From positions 23,850 to 87,849 of the forward strand of contig CAYLQY010000013.1 of assembly GCA_964386325.1 (NCBI GenBank): a DNA stretch of 64,000 bases. The letters run 5' to 3'. The notes under the pieces are model-generated. The model was not told the origin of the DNA and searched no databases. It saw only the letters and a list, made by a program, of their open reading frames with translations. Each line of letters begins with the position of its first letter. Within the stretch, counting starts at the first letter, position 1. A program made the translations under genes and the position numbers. Of the stretch, positions 52,762 to 62,207 are shown one piece after another. This DNA is from Anaerorhabdus sp964386325. Its GTDB lineage: Bacteria; Bacillota_I; Bacilli_A; Erysipelotrichales; Erysipelotrichaceae.

Positions 52762-53421
52762 ATGAATAAGTTAATTCAAATTGAAGATCTTGTCAAAAGA
52801 TATGATGAAAATACAATTGCAGTTAATGGAATCAGTTTTTCTATTGATGAAGGAACAGTCACAGCAATAATAGGCAGAAGTGGAAGTGGTAAATCTACAC
52901 TTCTACAAATGCTTGGATTGTTAGATCAACCAACAAGTGGAGTAATTAAATTACTTGACCAAGATGTAAGCAAATTTAATGATGTTAAACGCGCATTTTA
53001 TAGAAGAGCAAAAATTGGAATAATTTATCAAAATTTCAATCTACTTCCTGAATATTCAATTAAAAACAATATATGTTTACCACTATTATTAGATAAGAAA
53101 AAAGTTGATATTAATTACTTCAATGAATTGGTTGCTTTATTGGGTCTATCAGATTTATTAAATAAACAGCCATATCAATTATCTGGTGGTGAACAGCAAC
53201 GAGTAGCTATCGCCCGTGCATTCATGATAAAACCCATATTAATACTTGCGGATGAACCTACAGGCAATCTTGATAAGACAAACGGTGATAAAGTTATGGA
53301 CTTAATGTTAAACACCGCTAGAGTACTAAATACTACTGTAATATTTGTAACTCACGATAATAGTTTAGCAAAACGTGCAGATAAGATACTTGAAATGAGT
53401 GACGGTAAACTACTCGTATAA
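52762..53421 (+). CDS. ABC transporter ATP-binding protein (LolD/MacB/lactococcin-972 type)
   Basis: This 219-residue protein has GGAGG before its ATG. Walker A is GRSGSGKS (about 38-45), the signature is LSGGEQQRVAIARAF, Walker B is LILADEPTGNLD and the H-loop is FVTHD. The short form with no extra domain is that of ATPases that work with FtsX-type permeases. It completes the four-gene block with the two mini-proteins and the permease, followed by a strong terminator. Confidence 0.88.
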   Translation: MNKLIQIEDLVKRYDENTIAVNGISFSIDEGTVTAIIGRSGSGKSTLLQMLGLLDQPTSGVIKLLDQDVSKFNDVKRAFYRRAKIGIIYQNFNLLPEYSIKNNICLPLLLDKKKVDINYFNELVALLGLSDLLNKQPYQLSGGEQQRVAIARAFMIKPILILADEPTGNLDKTNGDKVMDLMLNTARVLNTTVIFVTHDNSLAKRADKILEMSDGKLLV

Positions 53422-53461
53422 AATCTAATAGATAATAAAATTTATAAATCCACATACTATT

Positions 53462-53512
53462 GGTATATTATTTGTTTCACTCATAAGTGAACAAATCTAA
53501 TATACCTTTTTA
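53462..53512 (+). terminator. Strong terminator of the mini-protein/ABC operon
   Basis: GGTATATTA (53462-53470) pairs with TAATATACC (53498-53506), with an inner stem across TTTGTTTCACT and AGTGAACAAAT, followed by TTTTTATTAT. The total stem is near 20 bp. Confidence 0.8.
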
Positions 53513-53547
53513 TTATCTAGAATACGTTGATTAAATTTCGACAAGAC

Positions 53548-53580
53548 AAAAAATAGCTTCCTTGAAAAAAGCTATTTTTT
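53548..53580. terminator. Bidirectional terminator
   Basis: AAAAAATAGCTT (53548-53559) pairs with AAGCTATTTTTT (53569-53580) over a 9-base loop. It lies between convergent genes and would serve the GGDEF gene on the minus strand. Confidence 0.75.
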
Positions 53581-53649
53581 GAATTCAATTATTTCATATT
53601 TTCTATAAGTTCCTAAGAAAACAAGAACAATTATTATTTAATCTATTTT

Positions 53650-54567
53650 TCAGTTATTACTTGTTTGTGTTGTATCTTGATAAACTAAATAACCATTTCT
53701 TCCTTTTGACTTAACTTGATATAATGCTGAGTCTGCTTGTGTGAATAGTTCATCAAATGTAAAGCTATTAACTGGACAAAAAGAGATACCAATACTTATA
53801 GTAATGGATTTGTTATCCATTTGACTAAATGATGCAGCCTGAATTTCATGACACAAATTTTCTGCTTTTTTGATAACGACATCAATATTGGGTACATCTG
53901 TCATTAAAATCATGAATTCATCGCCACCCACACGTCCTAAAATATCACGATTTCTAAAAAGCTCTTTCATTTTTCCCGCTACAAATTGCAATACTTTATC
54001 ACCAAATGCATGACCATAAGTATCATTAACACTTTTAAAACCATCGATATCAATAACCATGAGTGCATGGTTTTTTTCGTTTTGCCGTTGTAATGTATTT
54101 TTAACTAACATCGTTACTGTAGCTTTATTATTTAAATCCGTCAATAAATCTGTTTGAGCCAATTGTAAAAGGTGTTCTTCACGTTCTTTTATTACCGTTA
54201 CTTCTGTAATTATACTTTGATTTTGAATAATGCCATTAGGTAAAAACTTGATAATGCCTTTATCAACTACCCAGCGGATACTTCCGTTTTTATGCATTAT
54301 TCGATACATTAACTCATATGTATTACCATAGCGGATTTGTTCATTATATTGCTCATCTGTTTCAAATTTGTCCAATGGATGAATTAAAGCTTGCGGATTG
54401 CCATTATGTAAATTCGTTAATTCATCAACAGTATAACCTGTAATTTCAGTCCATCCACGATTAATATAAACCACTTTAGAAGCCAAAGTTGTTTGATCAA
54501 AATCACAAATTATGACTCCACCCATTATATTATCAAGAATATTCTCATAACTATCCATCTTATACAC
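53650..54567 (-). CDS. PAS-GGDEF diguanylate cyclase
   Basis: This 305-residue cytoplasmic protein has a PAS domain (residues about 5-125, with VVYINRGWTEITGYTVDEL and the PAC part YGNTYELMYRIMHKNGSIRW) and a GGDEF domain (about 140-295). The active site is RVGGDEF, and the allosteric I-site RNRD lies five residues before it, so product inhibition is likely. It should make cyclic di-GMP from GTP. No neighbouring target protein is seen. Confidence 0.88.
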   Translation of the reverse strand: MYKMDSYENILDNIMGGVIICDFDQTTLASKVVYINRGWTEITGYTVDELTNLHNGNPQALIHPLDKFETDEQYNEQIRYGNTYELMYRIMHKNGSIRWVVDKGIIKFLPNGIIQNQSIITEVTVIKEREEHLLQLAQTDLLTDLNNKATVTMLVKNTLQRQNEKNHALMVIDIDGFKSVNDTYGHAFGDKVLQFVAGKMKELFRNRDILGRVGGDEFMILMTDVPNIDVVIKKAENLCHEIQAASFSQMDNKSITISIGISFCPVNSFTFDELFTQADSALYQVKSKGRNGYLVYQDTTQTSNN

Positions 54568-54717
54568 TCTGCTTTCTTAACGCATATGAAGCAATTTTCT
54601 ATATTATTACTTTACCACATTTTCATACATTAGAATATAATGGTTGAATTTTACCATTAAAATTATCAGTCCATAATAAAAGCTACTTTGATAGTGAATC
54701 AAAATAGCCCTTCTTGC

Positions 54718-55053
54718 TTAATATTCTATTATTTCATCATCAAATACAGTATTTTTAACTTCCCATTGTTTCATTTTAATTACTACCCAGAATCCATAAA
54801 TTCCAAGTGTTACAAGGGTAAGTAGTAACCATACTAGCCATGTCCAAAACAATTCAATTCCGCTACCTATAAATTTCAAGCGCTTTCCTTCAATCACTGT
54901 ATGCGAAGTAGTCCAATTTAGTTTCATACATATTAACCATGGATAAGCGATACCAATCGTTATGAATGCCAATATGGCTGTTAAAATATTTACACCAATT
55001 AACCCCAATAAACCACCATCAAAATATGATTCTCTTTTACTTAAATTTGTCAT
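54718..55053 (-). CDS. DUF898-like membrane protein (YjgN family, short form)
   Basis: This 111-residue protein has AGGAGG-like sequence upstream of its ATG. It has two pairs of membrane helices: GLIGVNILTAILAFITIGIA with YPW, and WTWLVWLLLTLVTLGIYGFW. The motifs YFDGGLLGLIG, HTVIEGKRLKFIGSG and TLGIYGFWVVIKMKQW match the DUF898 repeat. Function is unknown. It is a lone gene. The gap 55054-55412 holds nothing I can support. Confidence 0.7.
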   Translation of the reverse strand: MTNLSKRESYFDGGLLGLIGVNILTAILAFITIGIAYPWLICMKLNWTTSHTVIEGKRLKFIGSGIELFWTWLVWLLLTLVTLGIYGFWVVIKMKQWEVKNTVFDDEIIEY

Positions 55054-55412
55054 CTATTTTCCTCCTGATAATCATGACCACTAATCCTCTTTGTTCTAAA
55101 ACAGTTAGCCATACTATGTGTTTATCAAGATTTTAGTATTGAAATTTTGTTTACTAGTTATAAATCATTCTAATAAATCAATCTTCCTACCCATACTACT
55201 TACTATTTTGGTCCTAAAACTATCATCAGTATTAAATCTTGGTATGTTTTCTGCATAGAATCGCTTTACTATACTCCAATAATATTCGCTATTATGCAGC
55301 ATTTCAATTATTATACTCTCAAGATTTTATATGCCTTAAACTAACTTCATTATAATCATTGTTGTTATATTTCTATCTTTTGCATATAGTACATGATCTA
55401 TTTGTTTTATGC

Positions 55413-57317
55413 TTACTTAAACTGTATTACAAACTTTACACCATTTCCTGTATTCTCTACACTCACTCCAAAGCCATGTAGATTTAAAATATTCTTACAA
55501 ATAGCTAATCCTAGTCCTGTACCATCAACTACATCACTTTGAAAAGCATCCCATATTGTAGCTAATCGTTCTGTTTCAATGGGTTCACCCTCATTTTCTA
55601 TGCTTAAGCATGCTTCACTTAAAAAGATAGTAATATATCCGTTACTGTTCACGTGGCGAACTGCATTACTTATTAAATTCATGATTGCACTTCGCATTTG
55701 TTCTTTATCACATACACACTCATTACTTGTGCAAGTCATTTTAATCATTACATTTTTTTCTTGTAGTTGAATACTCAGTGAATCAATACATTGATTCACT
55801 ACTTCTTCTAAATCTACCGCTTGCATATTCAATTGTACTTTGTTCAATTCTAGTTTTGATAATGTCAACATGGCCTTAATTAACTTATCTATTTTGTTTG
55901 TTTCTTCATCAATGATGGATAAATAGTATTTCTTTTTTTCATCCTCTGTTGCTTCCTCTAATAGTTCACTATAGCCATTAATTATTGCTAAAGGAGTTTT
56001 CATTTCATGTGTAAAATTCGCAATGAATTCCTTACGTTGTGCTTCTAACTTCTTTACACGGTTTATTTCATCTTCCAATTGTTCTATTGTTGTTTCTAAT
56101 TGTGTAGACATTTCATTAATGCTATTGGATATTGATCCAATTTCCGTTTTATCCTTTGTAATAATTTTTTCATCAAACGCTCTATTCGCAATTTTCTTTG
56201 AAATTCTTTCAATTTTCTTTATTGGTTTCACAATAATCTTTGCACAAATAATACTTATGATTATTGCACTTAGCAATGCAAAGATATAAGTTACTATATT
56301 ATCTTTAAGATACAGTTTAATAATTTCTTTCTTTAGATTTGGATAATAAGTGACCTTAACAAGATATCCTTTTGCAACTTCATCAACACTCACATTGCCT
56401 TGTTGACCATCCGTTATTGGTATGATATATGCATAGTAGTATTCCTTATCAATGATGTACATTTTTAAACTAATTGATCCATTGGATTTATAAAAGAATT
56501 GATTATCAGGGTTATTTATTAACTTATCTATTTTTTTATCAAACGTTTCAATTTTATCAATCAATTCAAATTTATAATTTACACCACATTGACCGTAAAG
56601 ATATTGCTCGTCTTGATAACTTAGTACGCGTACTCCTTTTATGATATTTTCTTGTGAACCATCTCGAATTTTTATTCCGTTAATTTCTAGATAAGTAGGA
56701 TTTATAGTATCAATTGTTTCAGAAATATCAAACTTTGTTACATCTATTGTTTGAACTGCAACAGGTAAATTTACATACACTCTTCCATAAACATCTTTTA
56801 TTATATTACCTAGTTGATAATAGAAATCCTTCTTTCCAAAGGTTCCTGCAACACGAACATCCGCGTTTGTTTTATTATTTAATGCTTTTGCGATTAATGA
56901 TTTCTCTTCTTTTGAAAATTTTGAACTTTCAATATAAAACTCATTTGAAGACCTCATGTTTCCAATAATAAGATAATTATCGTCTCTTTCAGATTTCGCA
57001 ATAACTTCTTTATTCTTGTTTACGATGTAGTATTTAGTGGTTGCATTATTATTCCCTAAACTTGCTTTACTTTCAATATAGTTTAAATACAATGGATCAT
57101 TTATATTCGTTTGTTCCTTATATAACACTTCTAACTCATTGCTTAGAGTAATTGGTGAAATATCTATAAACTGAGAATTCTCCATCATGCTATTCAAAGT
57201 AATATAGTTATCAATATACCGTTCAACACCTTGTTTCATTTGAATAGATAATACAATTACAAATGCAGTTATCATTAAAATCGTTATTTTGAAACTTAAT
57301 TTATTCCGTAGTTTCAT
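55413..57317 (-). CDS. Sensor histidine kinase with large extracytoplasmic domain
   Basis: The start is ATG 57317 (634 residues); the frame opens further upstream but the response-regulator stop lies at 57301 and GGGGG precedes this ATG. Helix one is at residues 8-28 and helix two at about 322-345, with about 290 residues between them forming a sensor. A HAMP segment follows (KPIKKIERISKKIANRAFDE), then HisKA NFTHEMKTPLAIINGYSELL and a HATPase (NLISNAVRHVNSN, DGTGLGLAICKN). It overlaps its regulator's gene by 17 bases. The signal is unknown. Confidence 0.88.
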   Translation of the reverse strand: MKLRNKLSFKITILMITAFVIVLSIQMKQGVERYIDNYITLNSMMENSQFIDISPITLSNELEVLYKEQTNINDPLYLNYIESKASLGNNNATTKYYIVNKNKEVIAKSERDDNYLIIGNMRSSNEFYIESSKFSKEEKSLIAKALNNKTNADVRVAGTFGKKDFYYQLGNIIKDVYGRVYVNLPVAVQTIDVTKFDISETIDTINPTYLEINGIKIRDGSQENIIKGVRVLSYQDEQYLYGQCGVNYKFELIDKIETFDKKIDKLINNPDNQFFYKSNGSISLKMYIIDKEYYYAYIIPITDGQQGNVSVDEVAKGYLVKVTYYPNLKKEIIKLYLKDNIVTYIFALLSAIIISIICAKIIVKPIKKIERISKKIANRAFDEKIITKDKTEIGSISNSINEMSTQLETTIEQLEDEINRVKKLEAQRKEFIANFTHEMKTPLAIINGYSELLEEATEDEKKKYYLSIIDEETNKIDKLIKAMLTLSKLELNKVQLNMQAVDLEEVVNQCIDSLSIQLQEKNVMIKMTCTSNECVCDKEQMRSAIMNLISNAVRHVNSNGYITIFLSEACLSIENEGEPIETERLATIWDAFQSDVVDGTGLGLAICKNILNLHGFGVSVENTGNGVKFVIQFK

Positions 57318-57987
57318 TAATGATATCCCCCTTTGTACTGAACTTGTATCCACCCTTTACAACTGTTTGTATATAGCGTGAATATTCACCCATCTCTTTT
57401 CTTAGTATTTTTATATAAGTATCTACAGCTCTAGCATCTCCATAATAATCATAACCCCATATTTTATCTAATATTTTTTCACGTGATAATAGTATGTCTT
57501 GATTCTCAACAAAGTAACACAATAATTGGAATTCTTTATTAGCTAACTTCTTAACCGTATTATTAAACTCAATTTCATGTGAATTCATATGAATGATTAA
57601 TTCACCCACTTGTATGTTTGGTAGTAATTTTTTATCTCTTTTTATAAGTGCCATGCATTTTGCATAAAGAATAGATGGTTTAAATGGCTTGGTGATATAA
57701 TCATCTGCCCCAAGTTCAAATGCTTTAAGTTGATCCTCGTCTTCTGATAAAGCACTGATAAAGATAATTGGTGTTTGTTTCTTGAGTCTTAGTTTTTCAC
57801 ACACTTCATATCCATTTACGTGTGGCATCATAATATCTAAAAGAATCAAGTCAAAACTTTCATTCATTTGTTGAATTGCTTCTAATCCATCACTTGCTTC
57901 TACAATCCTAATTTCTCTACTTTCAAAGTATTCTTTTATAAAATTACGAATCCGATAATCATCTTCTACCAAGAGTATTTTAATCAT
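57301..57987 (-). CDS. OmpR-family response regulator, partner of the kinase
   Basis: The start is ATG 57987 (228 residues), 27 bases inside the longest open frame. The receiver has the acidic pair EDD, phospho-acceptor Asp in LILLDIMMPHVNG and Lys in YITKPFKP. The winged helix contains LANKEFQLLCYFVENQDILL and RAVDTYIKILRKEMGEY. The gene overlaps the kinase gene, so the pair is expressed together. Its target genes are not evident. Confidence 0.88.
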   Translation of the reverse strand: MIKILLVEDDYRIRNFIKEYFESREIRIVEASDGLEAIQQMNESFDLILLDIMMPHVNGYEVCEKLRLKKQTPIIFISALSEDEDQLKAFELGADDYITKPFKPSILYAKCMALIKRDKKLLPNIQVGELIIHMNSHEIEFNNTVKKLANKEFQLLCYFVENQDILLSREKILDKIWGYDYYGDARAVDTYIKILRKEMGEYSRYIQTVVKGGYKFSTKGDIINETTE

Positions 57988-58181
57988 ATTTATCACCCAA
58001 ATTAATCTTACCAAAGAGATATGTAAATCGTGTGTAATTTATAAAATTTTATTATTTTCATTATTTTTATTATTTTTCACAAATCTATTAGACATATGAA
58101 ATTAACGTGTTAAAATCTATATATCATGAATTAGAATTTTTGATTATTCATCTAGTCATCTATAAGAAAAGAGGGCATCTT

Positions 58182-58943
58182 ATGGGATTTAAACTTGATT
58201 TAGTAATTAATGAGAATCACTCTAAATTAAATAATATTGATCTACATATTTTAAACTTTATTCAGAATAACTTAAATCTTTGTTTAACGATAAGTATTGC
58301 TGAATTAGCATCAAAGTGTAATGCTTCTACTGCGACGGTTTTGCGAACTACAAAAAAATTAGGTTTTAGTGGATATAGTGAATTTAAGTATTTCTTAAAA
58401 AGTGATATTCACGAAAAGAACAAAGAGTCTGTTGATATTGTAGAAATTATTAATAAAGATATTTCTCAAACAATTAAAGTATTCCAACAAAATAAACATA
58501 TGAATGAAATATACGAGATGATTCATAATGCTAAAAATATTTATGCTTATGGAACAGGGCAAGGGCAACGTTTAATGCTTCAAGAATTTGCACGCTGTTT
58601 TTTGAATGTGAATAAAAATATTATCATGGTGCCAACATCAACTGAACTTAAAATCATGAAAAAATATATGAGTGATAAGGACTTACTCTTCATTGCTTCT
58701 TGGTCAGGAAAAATAGAAAAATACCAAGAGACTCTTGTGAATTTAGATGTCTTGGGCATACCAATGATTTCCATTACAAATCTAAATAATAATGAACTTT
58801 CTAGAATAACAAAATATAATCTCTATTTTCAAAGTACAAGTATTGATAAAGATATGAATATCAATGATTCTTCTTACTTAACGTTGCATCTTATTCTACA
58901 TCTGCTTTATGATGGTTACACAAATTATTTCACTCTAAAATAA
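58182..58943 (+). CDS. RpiR/MurR-family regulator (HTH plus SIS domain)
   Basis: The start is ATG 58182 (253 residues), with AGAGGG upstream; a longer frame from 58107 has no ribosome site. The N-terminal RpiR helix-turn-helix shows TISIAELASKCNASTATVLRT and KLGFSGYSEFKYFL. The SIS domain (from about residue 110) shows NIYAYGTGQGQRLMLQEFAR and LFIASWSGKIEKYQETL. SIS domains bind sugar phosphates. It converges on the M24-like gene of a PTS locus, so regulation of that locus by a phosphosugar is plausible. Confidence 0.82.
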   Translation: MGFKLDLVINENHSKLNNIDLHILNFIQNNLNLCLTISIAELASKCNASTATVLRTTKKLGFSGYSEFKYFLKSDIHEKNKESVDIVEIINKDISQTIKVFQQNKHMNEIYEMIHNAKNIYAYGTGQGQRLMLQEFARCFLNVNKNIIMVPTSTELKIMKKYMSDKDLLFIASWSGKIEKYQETLVNLDVLGIPMISITNLNNNELSRITKYNLYFQSTSIDKDMNINDSSYLTLHLILHLLYDGYTNYFTLK

Positions 58944-58972
58944 AGGAGTATACAAATTAGTATACTCCTTTT
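58943..58972. terminator. Bidirectional terminator between convergent genes
   Basis: AAAGGAGTATAC pairs with GTATACTCCTTT over a 7-base loop just after the RpiR stop codon, followed by T residues; it is shared with the M24-like gene that ends at 58975. Confidence 0.75.
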
Positions 58973-58974
58973 GC

Positions 58975-60363
58975 TTATAAGCTCATTGCTTTCTCTTTAT
59001 TTAATAGGAAGGGTCTAAGATACGCCACTGTTGAACACATTGGAAGAACATCCTTACTTAATTGAATATGCAATTCATGTTCAATGTACTCTTTTCTTTG
59101 TATCATTCTTGTCCACATTTCTGGACTTGTTTTTTTAATTTCTTCTTGAAGTTTCTGATCTGCTATTAAAACAGTACTTTCTACACTTGTTCCCGCATAG
59201 CCTGAAAGTGATGGAATAATATCAGTTTGAAAAATCATTCCACTTGTTATACATTCTTTACTATTTTCATAGATAGGTGAAGATAACCATTCTTCATCAG
59301 CACCTAAATGACCAGGACATAATGTCCAATTATATTTACTTTTAGGTAGTACATCTTCTATCAATTGATATAAGTCTTGTCCTACCATACCACAATGAAT
59401 ATTTTCTAACCAAACTGAAATAGCATTGTAATATGGTTTTACAAGTACATCGACATAGTCTTTACATTCTTGAGGTAATCCTTGTTCATCATACACTGCA
59501 TAACCGGCTCTTGATGATAATCCACCTTTATACCCTACTGTCATGCTTATTGTTTCACCTTCAGCAATGTATTTATCTGTTGGATATATATTAGCTTTTA
59601 TAAATCTTGGTCCTACTGCTGCAATTGTGACCACACTATTTCTTTGTCCAAAGGCATTGAGAGTGTCACCAATTGTTAACTCAGATACTCCAAGTTCAAT
59701 TTTATTCATGGCCTTAAGCATACAATCAGATGCAAGTGATGCCCCAAATTCATAATGTTCTATTTCATTTACATTATTCTTACAACGAACACCTTTATCT
59801 CCAATGAATATATTGATTGCATTTGATATTTTATGTTCATCTTCTACCATATCTATGATTGCTTTGAGAATGAAATAAGGTACATCATACAATTGTTCAT
59901 TGTTTTCGTTGATGCTTGTGAATTTCTTCCAACCAACAACACCTACATGAGCATCCTTTTTTATCTCGGCACGACTTAAGTATTCTTTGAACATTTCATT
60001 TTTCCCCATTGGTTGATTTGGCAAAGAAAAATGTGGTACATGAATTGCTTCAGCATCAAGTCTTGCTTTACTAACCTTATTTAAATTTTCATTTCCCATC
60101 AACATGTAGCTTTTCCCACATTGATGAATAACCAATAAGGCTTCTTCAAAGCGAGGAAGAAATCCTGTTAAATATTCAAAATTACTTCCATGTTCTAAAT
60201 CAGCGTAGATAACTAAAGTATCTAACGCTTTCTCTTTCATCTTTTGAATTACGTTTTGAAATCTTTGATTCATTGTTTCATCACTTAACATTACTGGTTT
60301 ATTTGTACAATCTAATTGTGGTTCTTTGACAACTTGATAATTCACTCTATTTGGTTTATTCAT
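58975..60363 (-). CDS. M24-family (creatinase/Xaa-Pro peptidase-like) protein with degenerate metal site
   Basis: This 462-residue protein has a creatinase-type N-domain (ALDTLVIYADLEHGSNFEYL) and a pita-bread C-domain. In active M24 enzymes the metal ligands lie in patterns such as D-x-G, D-x-T-R, H, E and E. Here the corresponding segments read TVGYKGGLSSRAGY, CPGHLGADEEW, IFQTDIIPS and TSVESTVLI, so several acidic ligands are replaced, although the His and last Glu remain. It may be inactive as a metallopeptidase or use a changed site. It lies 17 bases after the M20 hydrolase gene and is probably co-transcribed. Confidence 0.75.
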   Translation of the reverse strand: MNKPNRVNYQVVKEPQLDCTNKPVMLSDETMNQRFQNVIQKMKEKALDTLVIYADLEHGSNFEYLTGFLPRFEEALLVIHQCGKSYMLMGNENLNKVSKARLDAEAIHVPHFSLPNQPMGKNEMFKEYLSRAEIKKDAHVGVVGWKKFTSINENNEQLYDVPYFILKAIIDMVEDEHKISNAINIFIGDKGVRCKNNVNEIEHYEFGASLASDCMLKAMNKIELGVSELTIGDTLNAFGQRNSVVTIAAVGPRFIKANIYPTDKYIAEGETISMTVGYKGGLSSRAGYAVYDEQGLPQECKDYVDVLVKPYYNAISVWLENIHCGMVGQDLYQLIEDVLPKSKYNWTLCPGHLGADEEWLSSPIYENSKECITSGMIFQTDIIPSLSGYAGTSVESTVLIADQKLQEEIKKTSPEMWTRMIQRKEYIEHELHIQLSKDVLPMCSTVAYLRPFLLNKEKAMSL

Positions 60364-60380
60364 TGTGAATTCCTTTCATT

Positions 60381-61643
60381 CTATTTTTCGCAACTTAAAT
60401 CCATGACAAGGTGAAGTAAGACATCTGCACCTTTTTTAATTTTGTCATAGTCTGTCCATTCTTCTGGACAATGTGATACACCATGTTTACTTGGAACATA
60501 AATCATATTCACATCTGTGAAATCTGTCATTATCATTGAATCATGACCTGTACCATTATTAATCACAGAATAGCTATAACCTAAGTTCTCACAAATAGTA
60601 ATCATTTTTTGTACATTATCTGCATTCATAATACTTGGTTTTGTTGGATTTGGATAGTTTATTCTAGTGATTTCTTCTAATTCTGTTTCTATTCCATATT
60701 CTGTACTAATTGTATCTAAAATATCTTGTATTAACTTAGTAAAATTAACTTCTTCTGTTATCTCTTTATTAAATGTTCTTATCTCAATTTTACCTTCAAC
60801 ATATTCGGGAACAAATTGATTTGAATTTGGTTGGATTTCAAGTTTACCTACCATTCCAGTTACACTATCTCCAAGTTTTTTAATTTGTTTATCAAACTCA
60901 TTAATAAATGTTGATGCTGCGACAAGAGCATCTTTTCTAGCAACCATAGAAACTGTTGAATCCGCGGTTTTGCCATGGAAACGAATTGTATAGCGACCAA
61001 TTCCTGCAAGATATTTAATTAATCCTACATCAATATTTTCGCTTTCTAACACGGGTCCTTGTTCAATATGCAATTCTAAGAAATTCTTAATTGATCCTGG
61101 TTTTCTCTTTGCTTCTTCTAAATCAGGCTTTAATCCATATTCCATCATAGCTTCCAGTTTTGTTTGTCCAAATCGATTCTTTACCGTTTTTAATTCTAGT
61201 TCAGTCATTGTTCCTACCATCGCTCTAGAATTTGTTACTCCTGTACTTGGTCCAAATGTTTCGCCTTCTTCCGCATTCATTAAAATGAGTTCTAGCGGAT
61301 ATTCATTTTCAAACTTTGTCTCATGTAAGACACGCATGACTTCTAACGCCGCTACAGACCCCGCTACGCCATCAAATCCTCCACCATGTACTACAGAGTC
61401 ATAATGAGATCCTAGCATCACCACAGGAGCATCCTTAAGCTTTCCTTCTCTTCGTCCAAAGAGTGTCCCAAAACTATCTTCAACGATTTCTAAATCTATT
61501 TTTTTCATTTCTTCAATTAAGTATTCTTTTGCTTGCCTATCTTCCTTAGAATAGGATGAACGGGTTACACCTTTTCCAGGTGTCGCTGTAAATGTACTCA
61601 ACTTTTCTATGTTCGCTTGAATTCTTTCTGCTCTTGTTTCCAT
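60381..61643 (-). CDS. M20-family N-carbamoyl-amino acid/allantoate amidohydrolase
   Basis: The start is ATG 61643 (420 residues), with AAGGAG upstream; the open frame extends to 61706 without a ribosome site. The zinc ligands are in GSHYDSVVHGGGFDGVAG (His and Asp, near 80) and MNAEEGETFGPS (Glu pair, near 118), with His in GTGHDSMI and HGVSHCPEEW near the end. The dimerisation-domain segment GIGRYTIRFHGKTADSTVSM is typical of hydantoinase/carbamoylase enzymes. Reaction: hydrolysis of a carbamoyl or ureido amide. Exact substrate is unknown. Confidence 0.85.
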   Translation of the reverse strand: METRAERIQANIEKLSTFTATPGKGVTRSSYSKEDRQAKEYLIEEMKKIDLEIVEDSFGTLFGRREGKLKDAPVVMLGSHYDSVVHGGGFDGVAGSVAALEVMRVLHETKFENEYPLELILMNAEEGETFGPSTGVTNSRAMVGTMTELELKTVKNRFGQTKLEAMMEYGLKPDLEEAKRKPGSIKNFLELHIEQGPVLESENIDVGLIKYLAGIGRYTIRFHGKTADSTVSMVARKDALVAASTFINEFDKQIKKLGDSVTGMVGKLEIQPNSNQFVPEYVEGKIEIRTFNKEITEEVNFTKLIQDILDTISTEYGIETELEEITRINYPNPTKPSIMNADNVQKMITICENLGYSYSVINNGTGHDSMIMTDFTDVNMIYVPSKHGVSHCPEEWTDYDKIKKGADVLLHLVMDLSCEK

Positions 61644-61713
61644 AATTAGCTCCTTCTTATTAATCTTTTTTCCTATACTGGCTCTAAGAAATTCTATTAA
61701 AGCCATTATAGGA

Positions 61714-61734
61714 AAAAGCCCATAAAGGGCTTTT
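61714..61734 (-). terminator. Terminator between EIIA and the M20 gene
   Basis: AAAAGCCC pairs with GGGCTTTT over a 5-base loop, followed on the minus strand by TTTCC. It partly separates the PTS genes from the hydrolase genes. Confidence 0.7.
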
Positions 61735-61742
61735 AACTTCCT

Positions 61743-62207
61743 CTATTTAATTGAAATAGATAGTTGTTCATGATGCTCACCATGATTCAATTTATCTTCT
61801 ATCTGTATTGAATTATTTGTGAAAATAATTACCACAACGGGATCAAGTCCCTTTTGTTTTACTAAATCAAAATCCACATCAATCAATTTATCACCTTGGG
61901 TTATCTTATCCCCTTGTTGAACAAAGGATTCAAATCCTTCACCTTGTAAACTAACTGTATCAATACCAATATGAATTAATACTTCAATACCGTCATCACT
62001 CTTTATACCTATTGCATGTTTTGTTGGAAATAAAACACTTACTTCTCCACTAAAGGGTGAGTACACTGTTTTATCGGATGGAACTATTGCGAATCCATCA
62101 CCCATCATTTTTTGTGAAAAGACAGAATCATTCACATCTTCAATAGCGATACAATCACCTGATATTGGCAATATAAATTTTTCTTTTTTCTTAAAAAGAT
62201 TAAACAT
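61743..62207 (-). CDS. PTS glucose-family EIIA component
   Basis: This 154-residue single-domain protein has the phospho-acceptor His in IEVLIHIGIDTV and the conserved second His in TKHAIGIKS, as in glucose-type EIIA. The flanking pattern (SGEVSVLFPTKHAI, VQQGDKITQGDKLIDVDF) agrees. It accepts phosphate from HPr and passes it to the EIIB domain of the neighbouring gene, which it overlaps by 8 bases. Confidence 0.9.
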   Translation of the reverse strand: MFNLFKKKEKFILPISGDCIAIEDVNDSVFSQKMMGDGFAIVPSDKTVYSPFSGEVSVLFPTKHAIGIKSDDGIEVLIHIGIDTVSLQGEGFESFVQQGDKITQGDKLIDVDFDLVKQKGLDPVVVIIFTNNSIQIEDKLNHGEHHEQLSISIK

